A stretch of 64,000 nt of DNA from the NCBI GenBank assembly GCA_030549335.1, contig CM060196.1, positions 20,046,501 to 20,110,500 on the forward strand, in the 5' to 3' direction. Under the pieces are notes generated by a model that worked only from the letters and a program-made list of their open reading frames with translations, did no database searches and was not told where the DNA came from. A program made the position numbers and the translations under genes. Positions 14,060 through 26,688 of this stretch are shown one piece after another. Positions within the stretch are counted from its first letter, which is position 1; every line of letters starts with the position of its first letter. Origin of the DNA: Pontederia crassipes. Taxonomy: Eukaryota > Streptophyta > Magnoliopsida > Commelinales > Pontederiaceae.

Positions 14060-17000
14060 ATGGGGTAACCTTTTCTTCCTTCCCTTTCCAGCATTGCTAG
14101 GGCAAACGGATGCCTGTCTATGTTGGGATGGCGTTTCAAATGCTCCTTTTGTAGGGAAATATGTTCAATTTATTTGACTAGCTTCTTTGTAGTGCAAAAT
14201 TTTATGTTCTGACTTCTGAGCACTCCTTATCAGTTTCCTCTGCTGCGTGCCTCATAATTTATTACAAGCCATCAGTTAGCATATGAATGGCCGTCTGACG
14301 GTGGTTTTCCAGGTCTGCGGACCTTTTTGTGGGATGTAAACATTTTGGTAGACATATATTCATGCCGCGTTTGCTAAAAGAAGTTAATTGTTTCCAGTTA
14401 CATTTTCCAAAAAAAAGAGTGAAATAGAGAGAAAACAAAGGAAACATTTTGGGACAAACCACACAATTGAAGAGGTTCAACAGCTAAATTTCTTTTTTTT
14501 TTTTCAATGACTTTTATCAGTTTATGTGGCACTTGAAGGGCAACACCCAAATTTGTTTCTGGTGCCTACGATTTTTTTTTTTTCAAGGATAAGGGACTTC
14601 CAAAACTCCGCCTATATTTTATAGCCGGTCCCAAGTCCGGATAAAGGAGGAGGGTTGTGTTAGACCCCGACAGCCAGCATAAAATCATGTCGAATCTTAT
14701 GAACATGGATCAACGAATATGGCGTCGTATGATCCATGTAGCCGACCCCACCTAGTGGGATAAGGCTTTGTTGTTGTTGATAAGGGACTTCCAAAACCAA
14801 AAATGGTTTCAACTATAAATCTTATGGGTTCCGTGATTCTTTTTCCCTTAAGAGAAATGACCACTTTAAGTTCCAGATGGCACTTTTATTGAAATACACA
14901 AGATTGCATCTTCACATGTGTGTGGCAGGATGGCTTGGTTTCTAGGCCATCGCCATCATCTTTTCATAAACAAGATACACAAGATTGCATCTTCACATGT
15001 GTGGATTTGGATGGGTTGGTTTCTAGGTCACATCCTCATCTTTGCAGAAAACAAGATTCTGCCCTTGGCATATCGTAGTCTGAAGAGTGAAAAATTTACC
15101 ACATTCAATGTTGTCTAGTAGGACTGATTCATATGACTAAGCTCGTTGTCTTATATCTTTCACGTGGTGCAGTCTACAGCCAGTTCTTGTAGATTTTATG
15201 TTGCTCAGTGTATCCCTATGTACTAATAACTTTTACTACAGAAATCACACAAGTGACCTGGAATCTAATGACTGTTTGTCAAAATTATAGTAGAGATGAA
15301 TTTTTGAAAACTACTTTCCATTGGGCATTGTGAGCTGTTTAAGCTGTATATTATGCAATCCATTATTCAGATGTCTGTCTCAAAAAGTCATGCAGATGTC
15401 TGTAGTAGAATGAAGAATGGATACTGAAGCATCCTGCACTTATTTTGCACACACAATTTTCCCTATGTTACCTAGATTTTGTTTTCCTTTTTTTTTGCAT
15501 CCTAGTTCATACTGGTCATTGTGTTCTGGTTCATTCTATGTACAACACTTTAAATTGCATGATTGCCTTAATCTAACTTGTTAACGAAAAACGTGACACC
15601 TGAAATTGCAAATAGGACATTATATGCATGTTTCAGAAAATATCACTGGCTCGTGTGACTTAGCTATCCAAAATTCTTCTAGTCCTCAATAAAAAAAAAA
15701 GAAAATGGGCAATCATTTCATTTCCAAGCACGCCACTGCCCTCTTCTCCAAAAAAAAAATCTATAAGCCACTGCCCTTATTCTTAGTTTTCTTCCCATTA
15801 AAATGTAGTATTGTTGAAAAAATGTGATGCCCATTTTCATGAATTGTAAAGAAATATTGTCTTGTATTGTTATGTTCAAGTACTGCTGTGTTTGACGTAT
15901 TAAAAAATCTACTGGCACGTGGATACTAATCGTCAACATGGTTAAACCTGATTTGTAACAGAGCAGATGTTTTCTTGGATGCTGTACTAAGCCCGCTCCA
16001 ATCATTGCGGTTGGTGAACCTTCAAAGGGTTTAAATACTCAAGGTCGAACAGTTAAAAAACCGAGTCTCTCCGAGGATTTTTGGAGTACGAGCACCTTTG
16101 AAATGGAGAATAGTGGGGTTCAATCACAAAGAAGTATATCTTCTATTAGCACATCAGCACAAGCTCTTGATCACCATGGTGGGTTAGGAAGCAGTACGAA
16201 CAACCCATCAGAATTTGTGAATCATGGTAATTAGCCTGTACAGTTATTGTGTCTTATCATTTTTATTTTTTTCATTTTCTATGGCAATGTGTGTTAGATG
16301 TATGATAGTAATATTCTGCAACTTTTCTTGCATTGATAATTTGTAATTTTTATGTGATGGAAGCTTTATGTACAATATATTCAAGATGAGAGGTTCAAGT
16401 TTGTTTCTTGGCTTCTGTAGTTGTAATCATGCAGGACATACTAATGGTTTGCCTTTTGTTGTAGTTGTTGTTGTATTTTGGTTTATTTTCTCTAGAATTT
16501 GAATTAAAGTAAATAGCATGAACAGCTGTTGATTGAATTCTGTGTTGGATCACTGTTTTTTGCCATAAATCATCATCCTCATGAGTGATTATTATGTCAA
16601 CTTAGATTAGAAGATTCTACTACAGAACAAAGTCAAAAGAAGTTCAAAATTTGTGGACTGGTCTTTTCCTTTCCAATGTAAATTGAATTTGCTCTTCTAA
16701 AAAAAGAAAAAAAAAATTGAATTTGCAAGTAATGATGAGTTTCTTAATCGCTCTGCTAGGTTTAAGAAGAAAACTCCATTATATATGACAAGATGCTATG
16801 ATTGCTGGAAAGAGCCCCTGTTTTTTTTTTCTTGTTCATCATATTTGAATAAGTTCTGCATTCGGCTATATTTGTTGCTTGCTTCTCTTGAATCACAGGT
16901 TTTCTTCTCTGGAATCAAAGTCGTCAACAATGGATTGGAAATAAAAGAACTCAGACTCAGTTGCGTCAACCCCGGGAACCAAAGTTAAGGTATATGTTGG

Positions 17001-19528
17001 GTGATATTTGTATACCTGCAGTGAATAAATATAGCTTTCTTGCTTCAGTTTATTTTAGTTAACATCGTGACATGCAATGGTTAGTAAAGTGGTTTTCATC
17101 TTATCAAGAAATAAGAAGTCTTTAAGCATATACCTAAAAGGGAGAAGTTTTTGGGGCGTACCTTCTTGAAAATAATTCCCAACATGTGTTTGAGTCCCCT
17201 CATGGCACATAGAGGCCTCGATTCTTGATCCTAAAATGTAAAATCTTATGATCTAAAGTGTCAATAAATCCAGCATTCTCAAGATGTTTCTGGGTGTTGC
17301 ATTATCGACAGAATAGATTTATGCATTTGCTTAGTCACAACCCATATTCAATTATTTTGACCTAAAAGGTTTTTAGTTTTGAACTTAAGTCTAGCTTGAG
17401 CATGTGCCAAGATTAACAGTTTGGTATTTCAAGTTTCAAACCTCTATGAGCCAACTGTTCTAAGGAAAATTTTGAGCTCATCATATTTAAGCACTATGAG
17501 GTGACGTGAAGTTACTTTAGGCAACTACCAACTAGAACATGATGGCTGTGAAATGTTAACATCTTTCTTGAGTATGTTTATGGTCATATAAATATATATA
17601 GCAAACATGTCGTGAAAGTAACTTTTGCATGTGCATATAATTTTCGAATCTAGCTGATTGTTTGTTTTCTCTTTAAGCAAGGTTTTATATACTTCTCCGT
17701 CTGTGGGAGAAAAATGTTTTATTTTCTATTGTTTGCTTTTTAGTTTGTTTTTTCTTCCAGAAAATCAACATGAAGTTTCAACCCCTCGTCATCAACTCTG
17801 CCTGCTCTCTTCATTTTGCATGGTTAATGTACGTGGTTGTAACATGTCTCGCGGCCATTTGTGACATGCACTGTGCATCTCCAACGTACACTGGCGCTTA
17901 GGCCTTGGTTAGTAGAGTTGAATTGGGAGTGAAATTGCAAGTATGATCTGCAACATTGCCCCTAGTACCTCCATAATCGCCTAATATCATTTTTGCATCT
18001 ATCATCCCCCAGCTTCAGTCTTTAATGGCTGGCCAGAATAAGTTTTTTTTTTAACTCACTAGTCCTCTTTCATCCACATCATCCAAACAATTAATGTTAA
18101 AATAAATCAGTGAAATAAAAGAGCATCTATGTGTAGTAAAACTGGAAAATAAAAAAAAATAGCTCTGTCAGCGGGAGGGGGCCACAATCTCATGTTTTAT
18201 AGCCGGTCCCAAGCCCGGATAAAGGAGGAGGGTTGTGTTAGGCTCCGACAGCCAGCGTAAAACCATGTCGAATCGCATGAACATGGATCAACGAATAGCG
18301 TCGTATGATCCATGTAGCCGACCCCACCTAGTGGGATAAGGCTTTGTTGTTGTTGTTGTCAGCAGGAGGGGGCCACAATCTCATCTCCCTATCGTTTTCT
18401 TTTTTGCAAATTACAGAGAGGGGGAACACCCCAGTCCCCACCTTCACCCAACTCCTTTATTTTTTAAGGTTTCTAATATAGTGTATGAATTATTATTTTT
18501 TTACATTTTTTTGTTATATTATATGTTATTTTAGTTACTTTTAATGATGTTTTTTTAGAAAACTTTTAATGATGTTGATGAGAGAAAAGACCAATGGGTT
18601 TGTAAAAATCAATCATAGGGATTGCATATGTATAGTAAATAAAGTTTTTTTGAAATGAATAGTAAATAAAGTTGGGGGACTATTGTTTCCAAAAAAGGTT
18701 AAAAAGATTACGTAGTCACAAGAGGGCATGTTATAGTGCATTGCTCGTATGAAATGATTTTTTCTTGCCAATGTGTATTTGTACATGTCCATTTACACCT
18801 GTGCAAATGTATTTAAAAACTTGATATTATTATGAAGTTTTGCAGGAAATTAGTACAGTAATGTAGTTATGCTGTGCATGTATTCACTTATTGCTTGCAA
18901 CATGCTTTCCTTGTACCTAATTGAACTAAAATTTCTAATTTCTCACTTAGCAGTTTCGAACAAGTGGTCTCTAGGTTCTACTTGAGGTAATGTAGCCTTA
19001 GAACATTCCAAACTTATACCTTGCCCAAGGGGCAGTAGCTGCTGGTAGTCTGGTTTCTATGGTTTGTTTGCACAAAAAGGAAGTTAGGGTCTGTTGAAAG
19101 ATGAATTTTTTCCCCAGTTACAAGCATGACATGCTAAAGCAGCAAATCCTCTAGACTTATGGTTTGTTTGCGGCATTCAGGTCAATTAAAAGATGAATCT
19201 TCCCACTCTTACAAGCATAACATGCTAAAATTTCGAATTCCTCTGAAATCAGTGAGCGAATGTCTTCTATTATAATTTATACTTCTATATCTTACATATA
19301 GTTTGTGTTCAACGCAGTTGGAACGCCACATATGATAATCTGCTTGGAAGCAGCAAGCCATTCCCGCAACCTATCCCCCTATCAGTATATACTCAACCTA
19401 TTATTTGCTTCTTTTTGCTTGGTGACTATGATCAGTTGCAATAATTGATGTTTAAATGGATTGTGCAATGTCAGGAAATGGTAGACTTTCTTGTGGACGT
19501 CTGGGAGCAGGAAGGCATGTATGACTAG
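14060..19528 (+). CDS. DUF4050 / Gag1-like clamp domain protein, 5 coding exons
   Basis: Coding exons are 14060-14064, 15967-16226, 16899-16989, 19318-19384 and 19475-19528; all introns are GT-AG and phases agree, giving 158 residues. The product starts MGCFLGCCTKPAPIIAVGE, continues KKPSLSEDFWSTST, SEFVNHGFLLWNQSRQQWIG and SWNATYDNLLGSSKPFPQP, and ends EMVDFLVDVWEQEGMYD. This order matches the conserved plant family annotated as DUF4050 or Gag1-like clamp, for example Arabidopsis At5g25360 as I remember it. Its role is unknown. Only ATGGG of the reading frame lies in the first coding exon. Gly2 and Cys3 fit N-myristoylation plus palmitoylation, suggesting membrane attachment. An in-frame ATG at 14009 would add 17 residues and remove this signal. 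Introns 1 and 3 each hold one Au-like SINE. Confidence 0.87.
14588..14796 (+). mobile_element. Au-like SINE in DUF4050 intron 1
   Basis: The body (14606-14778) runs from CTCCGCCTATATTTTATAGC to a TTG-repeat tail and contains CCACCTAGTGGGATAAGGC. It is flanked by an exact 18-base target-site duplication, GATAAGGGACTTCCAAAA, at 14588-14605 and 14779-14796. The TTG tail and duplication length fit LINE-driven SINE insertion. Assignment to the Au family rests on the TTG tail and remembered end sequence. Confidence 0.85.
18168..18384 (+). mobile_element. Au-like SINE in DUF4050 intron 3
   Basis: The body (18194-18358) begins at GTTTTATAGCCGG and so lacks the first bases of the family. It ends in (TTG)n. 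Flanks are a 26-base duplication with one mismatch (starting TCAGC, ending CAATCTCAT), at 18168-18193 and 18359-18384. It has the same orientation as the host gene. Confidence 0.85.
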
Positions 19529-20050
19529 ACAGGTAACACATCTCTGAAAATTCTACGTAGTCTCCAAGAGAGTAAGGCTTGATCCACTACTCGGCTTCAC
19601 CACAGAGTGGAGGGGGTTGTCCAGTGTCAACTGTAAGGTTGGTGCTATTGCGACTGGTTCATATGATGTGTTGCTGTTGCAGTAAAATACTCTTTCTGCA
19701 AATGTTGTTCTCAGTTGCCGAGTGTAATTCCATTTCCTTCGAATTTGCTATCTGATGTGTTGAGTGAGAATGCCATTGAATGTTCACAGGGAAGACTTGT
19801 TGTTGGGTGCTTTAACATGAAGCTAAAGAACTGACTTCGAATTCAGTGCAGATTTGCCCCAGATAGTGATATTAGAGTTCTTGGGAATCTGCATTGGACA
19901 ATGGTCAATTGATTATTCTGGTAGCACTTGACCTGAATTTCAAGATCACACCAAAAATATTGCAAAGTGATGTAGACTGATATATTATCTTATGCAGGTT
20001 TGATTGGGAAATGCTAATTGCCACATAATAAAATAATAATGGCCTTGTAA
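19529..20050 (+). other. 3' UTR of the DUF4050 gene
   Basis: The sequence after the TAG has no further homology. AATAAA at 20027-20032, followed by an AT-rich stretch, is the likely poly(A) signal, giving a 3' UTR of about 0.5 kb. Confidence 0.5.
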
Positions 20051-20995
20051 TTGAAGAATGGTAGTTCTCTTTTTTTTTTCCTCACATTGCAAGATGTACA
20101 CAAATGTTAGGTCAAAACCTAACATAGAAATGCCAAAAAAAAAAAAGGAAAAATGTCATCTTATAAAATAAAATTCCCATTGTGTTCTTTTTGTGAAGTT
20201 CAAACCTGATAGCTGTGTTGAGTGACAAATATAAGTTTAACCATCGAAGTTATCCATGGTTTGTGCATAGATATTTTCTAGAATAAGTAGTATACGGGGA
20301 AAAAAAGTTATGGAGTAGGGCTAAAATTTTGATTTCGTAACTTGTTTAGAAGATTAAATATCAAAAGTGTAGTAGCTTTTGCACTCAAGATTCAGCAACT
20401 TTGCTTAGTCCTTATTTTATTTTATTCAATTGTTGTTTGTAATAAAATAGTCATCCGAACAATTATAAAAGTAAAATTTTCATGCTCAAGATTTTCAAGT
20501 TGGCTAATTTATGTAAAGTCGTAATAGAAACCGTAAACCTGAACAGTAAATTCATAAATATAGTTATAAGGCATTTAATATATTTTCTAAATAAAATAAA
20601 TTCCTATGATTAACTAAATTTCACAAGTGTAAAGGTTACTACCTAATAAAACTATTTTCATATTAATAATATATTATCATGGAGTTATGAACATAACCTT
20701 TTTTCTACCATGATCATATATATATATATATATAAGTATTTAAGAAGGAGAAGAATGTATTAGGTAAATAATGATAAAAAATGAATTATTTACCTTGACC
20801 CGAAAATGGAAAGACTATTATCACGATCCTTATTTATAAGTTGCAATACGATACAGTTTGTGGCAATGGGATTTTAATATATGATCTATTCTTAGCCAAC
20901 ATTAACATTGATACTTTTCTTTTACCAAACGAAGAACAATATATGATCAAACGGACTCTATATTAAATAAAATTGATTGGTTTATTGAATTTAGA
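20051..20995. other. AT-rich spacer with an (AT)n tract
   Basis: No gene seen. A short AT microsatellite lies at 20716-20734. Confidence 0.45.
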
Positions 20996-22705
20996 GTAAA
21001 TTACACCAAATGTCCTCAAACTTTGATATTTGTTCAACGTTATTCTTCGACTTTAATTTGTAACAAGAATGTTTTTCATTTTTTGACTCATTGTACCGAA
21101 TGTTCTTTTTCCCGTTGAGTTCTCTGGTCGCATAGCTAACATGGCAACGTTCTCTCTGCACTCGTCTGATGTGGCATCATCATGCAAACTGCCCTCCACG
21201 TCAATAAATAATTAAAATATTAAATAATATTAAATTAAAAATATAATAATAATAAAAAAAGGCCCGACCGCTCTCTCCTCTCTCTTCGATCACCAGTCGC
21301 CTGAGCGTTGACGGCCGGCGGGAGGAGAGGAGGGGGAAGGCGGCCACCACCTCTCTCCTCTCCAGCGTCGAAGAAGAGAGAGGGAAGGGGGCGAGGCCCC
21401 CTCCCCGTGTGGCTAGAGGAGGGGGCGCCGCTAGAGGAGGGGGGCCCGCCCTCCCCTCTCCTCTTTGAAGATGGGGGTGTCACCCTTTGCGACCTCCGGC
21501 CGCTCCCTCCTATTCGTCGGCGCATGGGAGGAGAGAGAAAAAAATTAGTTATTATTTTATTTTTAATATTGTCATATCGGACGATTGCTTATGTGGAGGA
21601 AAAAAGAAATGGCCGAGTGGACGCCATGTAGATTGTGCAATCGAGAGACAATCGTAGGTGAAAAATGTATCATGTGAAACAAGGGTAAATTACACCGAAT
21701 GCTCTCCAACTTTGACGTTTGCTCAGCGATGCCCTTCAACTTCACTTTGTAACACGAATGTCCTCCATCTTTTAACTTGTTTCACCCGATGCCCTCTTTA
21801 CCTGCAATCGGTGATTACCCGATCACGAAACTGATGTGGCAATATTTAAAAATTAAAAAAAACAAAAAAAGCCATGTAGAAGAGCAGACGCCACATCAAC
21901 AAATTTTTTTAAACAATAAAATATTAAAAAAGCCACTTCCTCTCTCTCCGACATCGCCGGAGAGGAAAGAGGAAGCCGACGAACAGCAAAAGGGCCTCGC
22001 CGTTCGCCGGCGAAGAGAGGATGGGGGGTGGGGCCTCGCCCCCCTCTGTGACCTCGTCGGAGGTCGTATAGGGGGGGGGGGGGCTTTTGCTCTTCGCCGA
22101 AGCGAGCAAAGGAGGGGGCCTCCCCCCCCCCCCCCCCCCCCCCCCCTCTCTACGACCTCCAGCGCAGAAGGGGGCGAGGCCCCCTCCTTTGCTCGCTTCA
22201 ACGAAGAGCAAAAGGGGGGCCTCGCCCCCGACCTCTACGACCTCAAGGGAGGTGAGCCCCCCCTTTCTTCGTCGGCTAACGGCGAGGGCTTTTTGCTGTT
22301 TGTCGGCTTTCTCTTCTCTCTTCGACGACGTCAGAGAGAGAGGAAGTGGCTTTTTTAATATTTTATTTTTAAAAAAAAATTGTTGATGTGGCGCCTGCTC
22401 TTCTACGTGGCTTTTTTTGTTTATTTATTTATTTATTAAATATTGCCACATCAGCTTCGTGACCGGGTAACCGCCGATTGTAGGTAAGGAGGACATCGGG
22501 TGAAACGAGTTAAAAGATGGAGGGCATTGGTGTTACAAGGTGAAGTTGGAGGGCATCGCTGAGCAAACGCCAAAGTTGAAGGGCATTCGGTGTAATTTAC
22601 CTCGTGAAACAAGTGAAAAGATGGAAGACCCTTTTGTTACAAAGTGAAGTTGGAGGATAAAACTGAAAAAATGTCTAAAGTTGAAGGGTAATTGGCGTAA
22701 TTTAC
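20996..22705. mobile_element. Outer (older) foldback element, interrupted
   Basis: The left end GTAAATTACACCAAATGTCC and the right end (read inwards GTAAATTACGCC) are inverted relatives. The same phrase order follows on both arms (CAACTT, TTTGTAACA, and a fragment like TTTCAC...). The centre (about 21260-21540) is GC-rich. The right arm is split by the younger copy at 21684-22601. No transposase is present. Long inverted arms suggest a MULE- or foldback-type non-autonomous element. The outer duplication is uncertain. Confidence 0.7.
21684..22601. mobile_element. Inner foldback element, near-complete palindrome
   Basis: Two arms of about 440 bases are reverse complements of each other, from GGTAAATTACACCGAATG at the left to CATTCGGTGTAATTTACC at the right. 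The match continues into the core, where TGCTCTTCGCCGAAGCGAGC on the left answers GCTCGCTTCAACGAAGAGCA on the right. The turn holds a G13 run (22071-22083) and a C25 run (22122-22146). A 10-base match GTGAAACAAG flanks it (21674-21683 and 22604-22613), offset by two bases on the right, as expected for a 9-11 bp MULE-type duplication. The open frames inside are palindrome artefacts. Confidence 0.82.
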
Positions 22706-23560
22706 TTATCAAATTTACAATTATGCTCAACTTTTTGCGTCGATTTTATGTATTTTGTCTGTCTAAATTCATAAAAAAAATGACAGTTAATTCACGAACT
22801 TAATAATATTGCTCTTGCATCAAATGAGTGGGTGCAAAAGTTTCTAATCTGGAATTATAAGAAACAATCGTGTTACAACCATTTTAGTATATAATGTCTA
22901 TTATATATAAAAAAGAAACCAATCAAACAGAAAGTATATATTAGTTTTATAAGAATGGTCCATGCGAAATAATTTTTCATGTCTATTTGTAACCGATTTG
23001 AATCTCCAACTCACATGCATTTAAAACACACCTTGTACTATTTACTAAAAAAATCAATTGAGAAGGGACCATGTGAAATGATTTTTCATATATTAGTAAA
23101 ATTTATGTAAATTTTAAAAAAATTAATAGATGAATATTATAGTTACATATAAATTAATAATCATCTATGCGTTTTGTTCATATGAGACTACAATTGATAC
23201 TCTAATTTATTCATATTTTTTTGTCGTCACACTTTTGTTACTCGTGGAATTGTTATTTAATGGTTGATGACAATATAGAACACAATATCTAGTAGTAAAA
23301 TCACAATCCAAAAATCCATTTCGGAGCTTAAAAATTCAAAAGGGTGGGGGACATAGCTTCTGAATGCGAGCATAATACATGAATTGAGGAAGCTTCGGGT
23401 GAAAAAAACGTTTTCATGCAAAAAAAAGACAAAAAAACTTTTAATAAAATACTTTAATAGGAGCTATTTTTAAGAAGACAAAGAAAAGGTGGTGATATCC
23501 GGATGGGGTAGAGGAAGACCGGAAGCATGCAGTGGGTGGAAGATTAATTAAGCTAAGTAC
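22706..23560. other. AT-rich spacer, no gene seen
   Basis: Nothing beyond low-complexity AT-rich sequence was recognised. Confidence 0.4.

Positions 23561-23644
<84 letters not shown>
23561..23644. repeat. (ATA)n microsatellite, about 28 units
   Basis: An uninterrupted trinucleotide array of 84 bases. The tyrosine- and leucine-run reading frames across it are artefacts of the repeat. Confidence 0.97.
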
Positions 23645-23835
23645 TACATTGCATGTAATACATGTCGAAGTTGGACTGCATATTAAAAGTAAAAAACGTC
23701 TGCAATTTGGCAAGTGGAGAGAGAAGAGGGGGAGTGCACATCGCACCAGGGGGGCAGGTTCATGCATCCGACTTCTTTGTTCCTTTCTCTCTCCCCCCTA
23801 CCCATTAGTTCTTTCCTTGCACCCTTATAATTAGT

Positions 23836-23871
<36 letters not shown>
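23836..23871. repeat. (TC)n microsatellite
   Basis: A CT/TC array with one interrupting A, within a sequence of otherwise mixed composition. Confidence 0.95.
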
Positions 23872-24429
23872 ATTTCCTTGCACCTTTTTCTTGTCATCAA
23901 TAGGGAAAGAATGAATGAATACACACACACCAGCTCATAGCAATGCACGTACAATTTGTGCATATCTTGCAAATAAATTCTCAAACAAGTTATAGCTATA
24001 TATATAATATCTTATTATATTTGATAATTTATATTGATCCATATGTTCAAATTTTTTTAACATTTGGACGGACAATTAGAACAAAAGATAAATATCGAAA
24101 TTGAACCATACATAACTAATCAACAACTAATTTATAATTATGTGATGTCATTATTATATCATATATATATATTAATATATAGGTGGATATGTGGGGCGCG
24201 ATCGCATTATTGTGTTCAACGTGTATATAAATGCGTGTGATTCACATATATTGCAAGTGATCTAAATATCTAATTTTTTTTTTCTTTTTGGTGGGGAGTA
24301 TGAATCTATTTAGAGAAATATTTTATGGTGCAAGTTGGATACGCACAACACAAGGATTCATGCACCCAACCCATAACGAGTCACACAAAAATCTTATAAA
24401 ATCTTTAAATTTCCAAGTGGAGTGGAGGT

Positions 24430-24433
<4 letters not shown>

Positions 24434-24465
<32 letters not shown>
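24434..24465. repeat. (TC)n microsatellite
   Basis: An uninterrupted dinucleotide array of 32 bases. Confidence 0.95.
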
Positions 24466-24468
<3 letters not shown>

Positions 24469-25100
24469 TGGTCTACCTACGCGTTTAATGGAGGGGAAAA
24501 AGGATTTGGTCAATCGAGCTCACTCGTCGTCTTGTGTTGGAAATCGCGTTCTCGACTAATTAAAACAAAACAAAATAAAAAAACTCGATCAACTTGGAAT
24601 GATGCACGACTAGATCGACGATGATACATCTGATATATTAGGAATCAGTGAAGACTCCATGTCAATGATAAGATAATTATTTCTATTGTTCCTAAGTAAA
24701 CTATAACATGCAATTTTTTTTCTAATTATATCTATGGTAATTAGATTAGTCGATGTTAAAGATATCTCAATATATATAATAAAATATAAGATTATCATTT
24801 TTTAGTTCATGATATCCCTTCTTGTTTTAGTTTTTTTTTTTATTTTCGTGTTTCGGAATTCAACTCGAACAGTTTGACCGACACCAACTTTTTACTACAG
24901 GAGAGAAGGGGAGGTAATTAATTAATTAATTAAGGTGGATGCAATTGCTTGCATTCCCTTCCTTGGTTATGAAATTATATAATCGACAAGATATGAAGAC
25001 AAGTTGACGATGATGATATATTATGCGTTTCATTATAGTGGTACGAGATTAATTAACTACTAATTATCTTTATTTGTTTGTTTAAACTTTATTAGAGAAA

Positions 25101-25119
25101 GAGAGAGAGAGAGAGAGAG
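25101..25119. repeat. (GA)n microsatellite
   Basis: A short uninterrupted GA array of 19 bases. Confidence 0.9.
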
Positions 25120-26181
25120 GTGGTACCCCTAATAATTAATTCTATGACTAACCTCCTCCAGGTCATCTGGTCTCCATGCAGTGTATCCGGAAAATGCACT
25201 TATTATTATATCAATTCCTATAATATGGTCTGGCAAAGGTACCTAGTTGTACATGATGCATAAAGATATCCACATTATATAATAATAAGACAATTGCATT
25301 ATTAAAAATCATTTTTTTGAGATCTTGATTAGATACATGATTCATAAATGTTATGTAAATAAATTATATATATAGATATATCAGAAAGAGGACTCAAATC
25401 TCATTTTGCCACTGAGAACTGACATATTCATCTTCATCTTTTGCAATTTGAGAAGAAAAAAAGGAGATATCAGGATGAATTAGTACTTAATTATTATATT
25501 AATTTGATGGTTCATCTCATCCTGGTAAAGTTTGATCACAATATATTTAATTCATAAAAAAATGAGGGCGAATCATAATTATGAGTTTGGACATGATAGT
25601 GTACCACTTTTATCCAGATTACACTGACATAAAATGAAATCAGATACTTTAACGAATAAAAAATGTGAACTATGTAAATGGTGTTTTTTTAGTTTTCTTG
25701 TGCAATTTTTTTATCTTTCTTATCTTCTTGCACAACAATATATATGTAATGAAAAAAATAAAGTTTGAGAGGGTTCATATAGTTTGATGATTTTGGTAAA
25801 GCCTAGAAAGTTACTATTTAATTTTATTTGATTTTTTAAAAAATAATTTAAATAAAGAATATCTTTCTGCTATTTCATCTTAAACACTCACCAAATAAAC
25901 AAATAAAATAATGTAAAAGAAAGAAAGGAAGAGGAAGGAAAGAGAAAGAGAAGGTGGTGGGGGATGTGGGGAGCAAGAAGGTGCCCACTGAACTGAACTG
26001 TACCAGCAAGCAAAGGGTTCCTTGAATCTGGTCAGTGAGAGAGACACCTCCCCAGCCCCACATTACAATATATATATATAATTCTTCTATTGTTTATATT
26101 TTCTTTTGTAAATTAAGAATTTTAATTAAAATATGACAAATTTATCACAAAAGACAAGAGCATGCATGTGTAGGACTTCAC

Positions 26182-26183
<2 letters not shown>

Positions 26184-26216
<33 letters not shown>
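26184..26216. repeat. (TA)n microsatellite
   Basis: An uninterrupted TA array of about 16 units. Confidence 0.95.
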
Positions 26217-26219
<3 letters not shown>

Positions 26220-26671
26220 TAAGTGGAAAAAAAGATGAGAATTTTTTTTCCTGGAAAAGATTTTGTTATTTGCCTAGAAAAGCGAAGTATTCTCGTATTT
26301 AAAAGTATTTTTCTATTTGCAACCATAATATCGGGAAAAATATATATGTTACCTTATTTTTTAAATAATTAAATCACATTTAAAATGAGGACTTTTAATG
26401 CAGAGATACATATCTAAGATGAAGAATTCTCAAATTTCGTATTTTTTTCTTGCAACTTATTATCTTTATATTTTACTTTGTTTTTTTAATCTGATTAATC
26501 AGAATGGAGGCCCATGCAAAAATCATTTTATCTTCACTTTGATAGATTTCTTAGAAGATAATGATAATAATTTGAAGATTTGTGGTGCTTTCTAGAAAAG
26601 GTCATATAGTATAATAATACTATAATATAATATAATGTCAGAGAAATATACAGAGAAAAAAAAAGAAAGAG

Positions 26672-26688
26672 GAGAGAGAGAGAGAGAG
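26672..26688. repeat. (GA)n microsatellite
   Basis: A short GA array just before a GC-rich patch (about 26700-26850) that carries no recognisable gene. Confidence 0.85.

Noticed and set aside
21235..22386. Several overlapping proline-, glycine- and arginine-rich frames on both strands, up to 193 codons
   Set aside because: They lie in the GC-rich palindromic cores of foldback elements. Mirror frames on both strands and homopolymer-coded runs show a compositional artefact.
23441..23767. Frames coding long Tyr or Leu runs
   Set aside because: Produced by the (ATA)n microsatellite.
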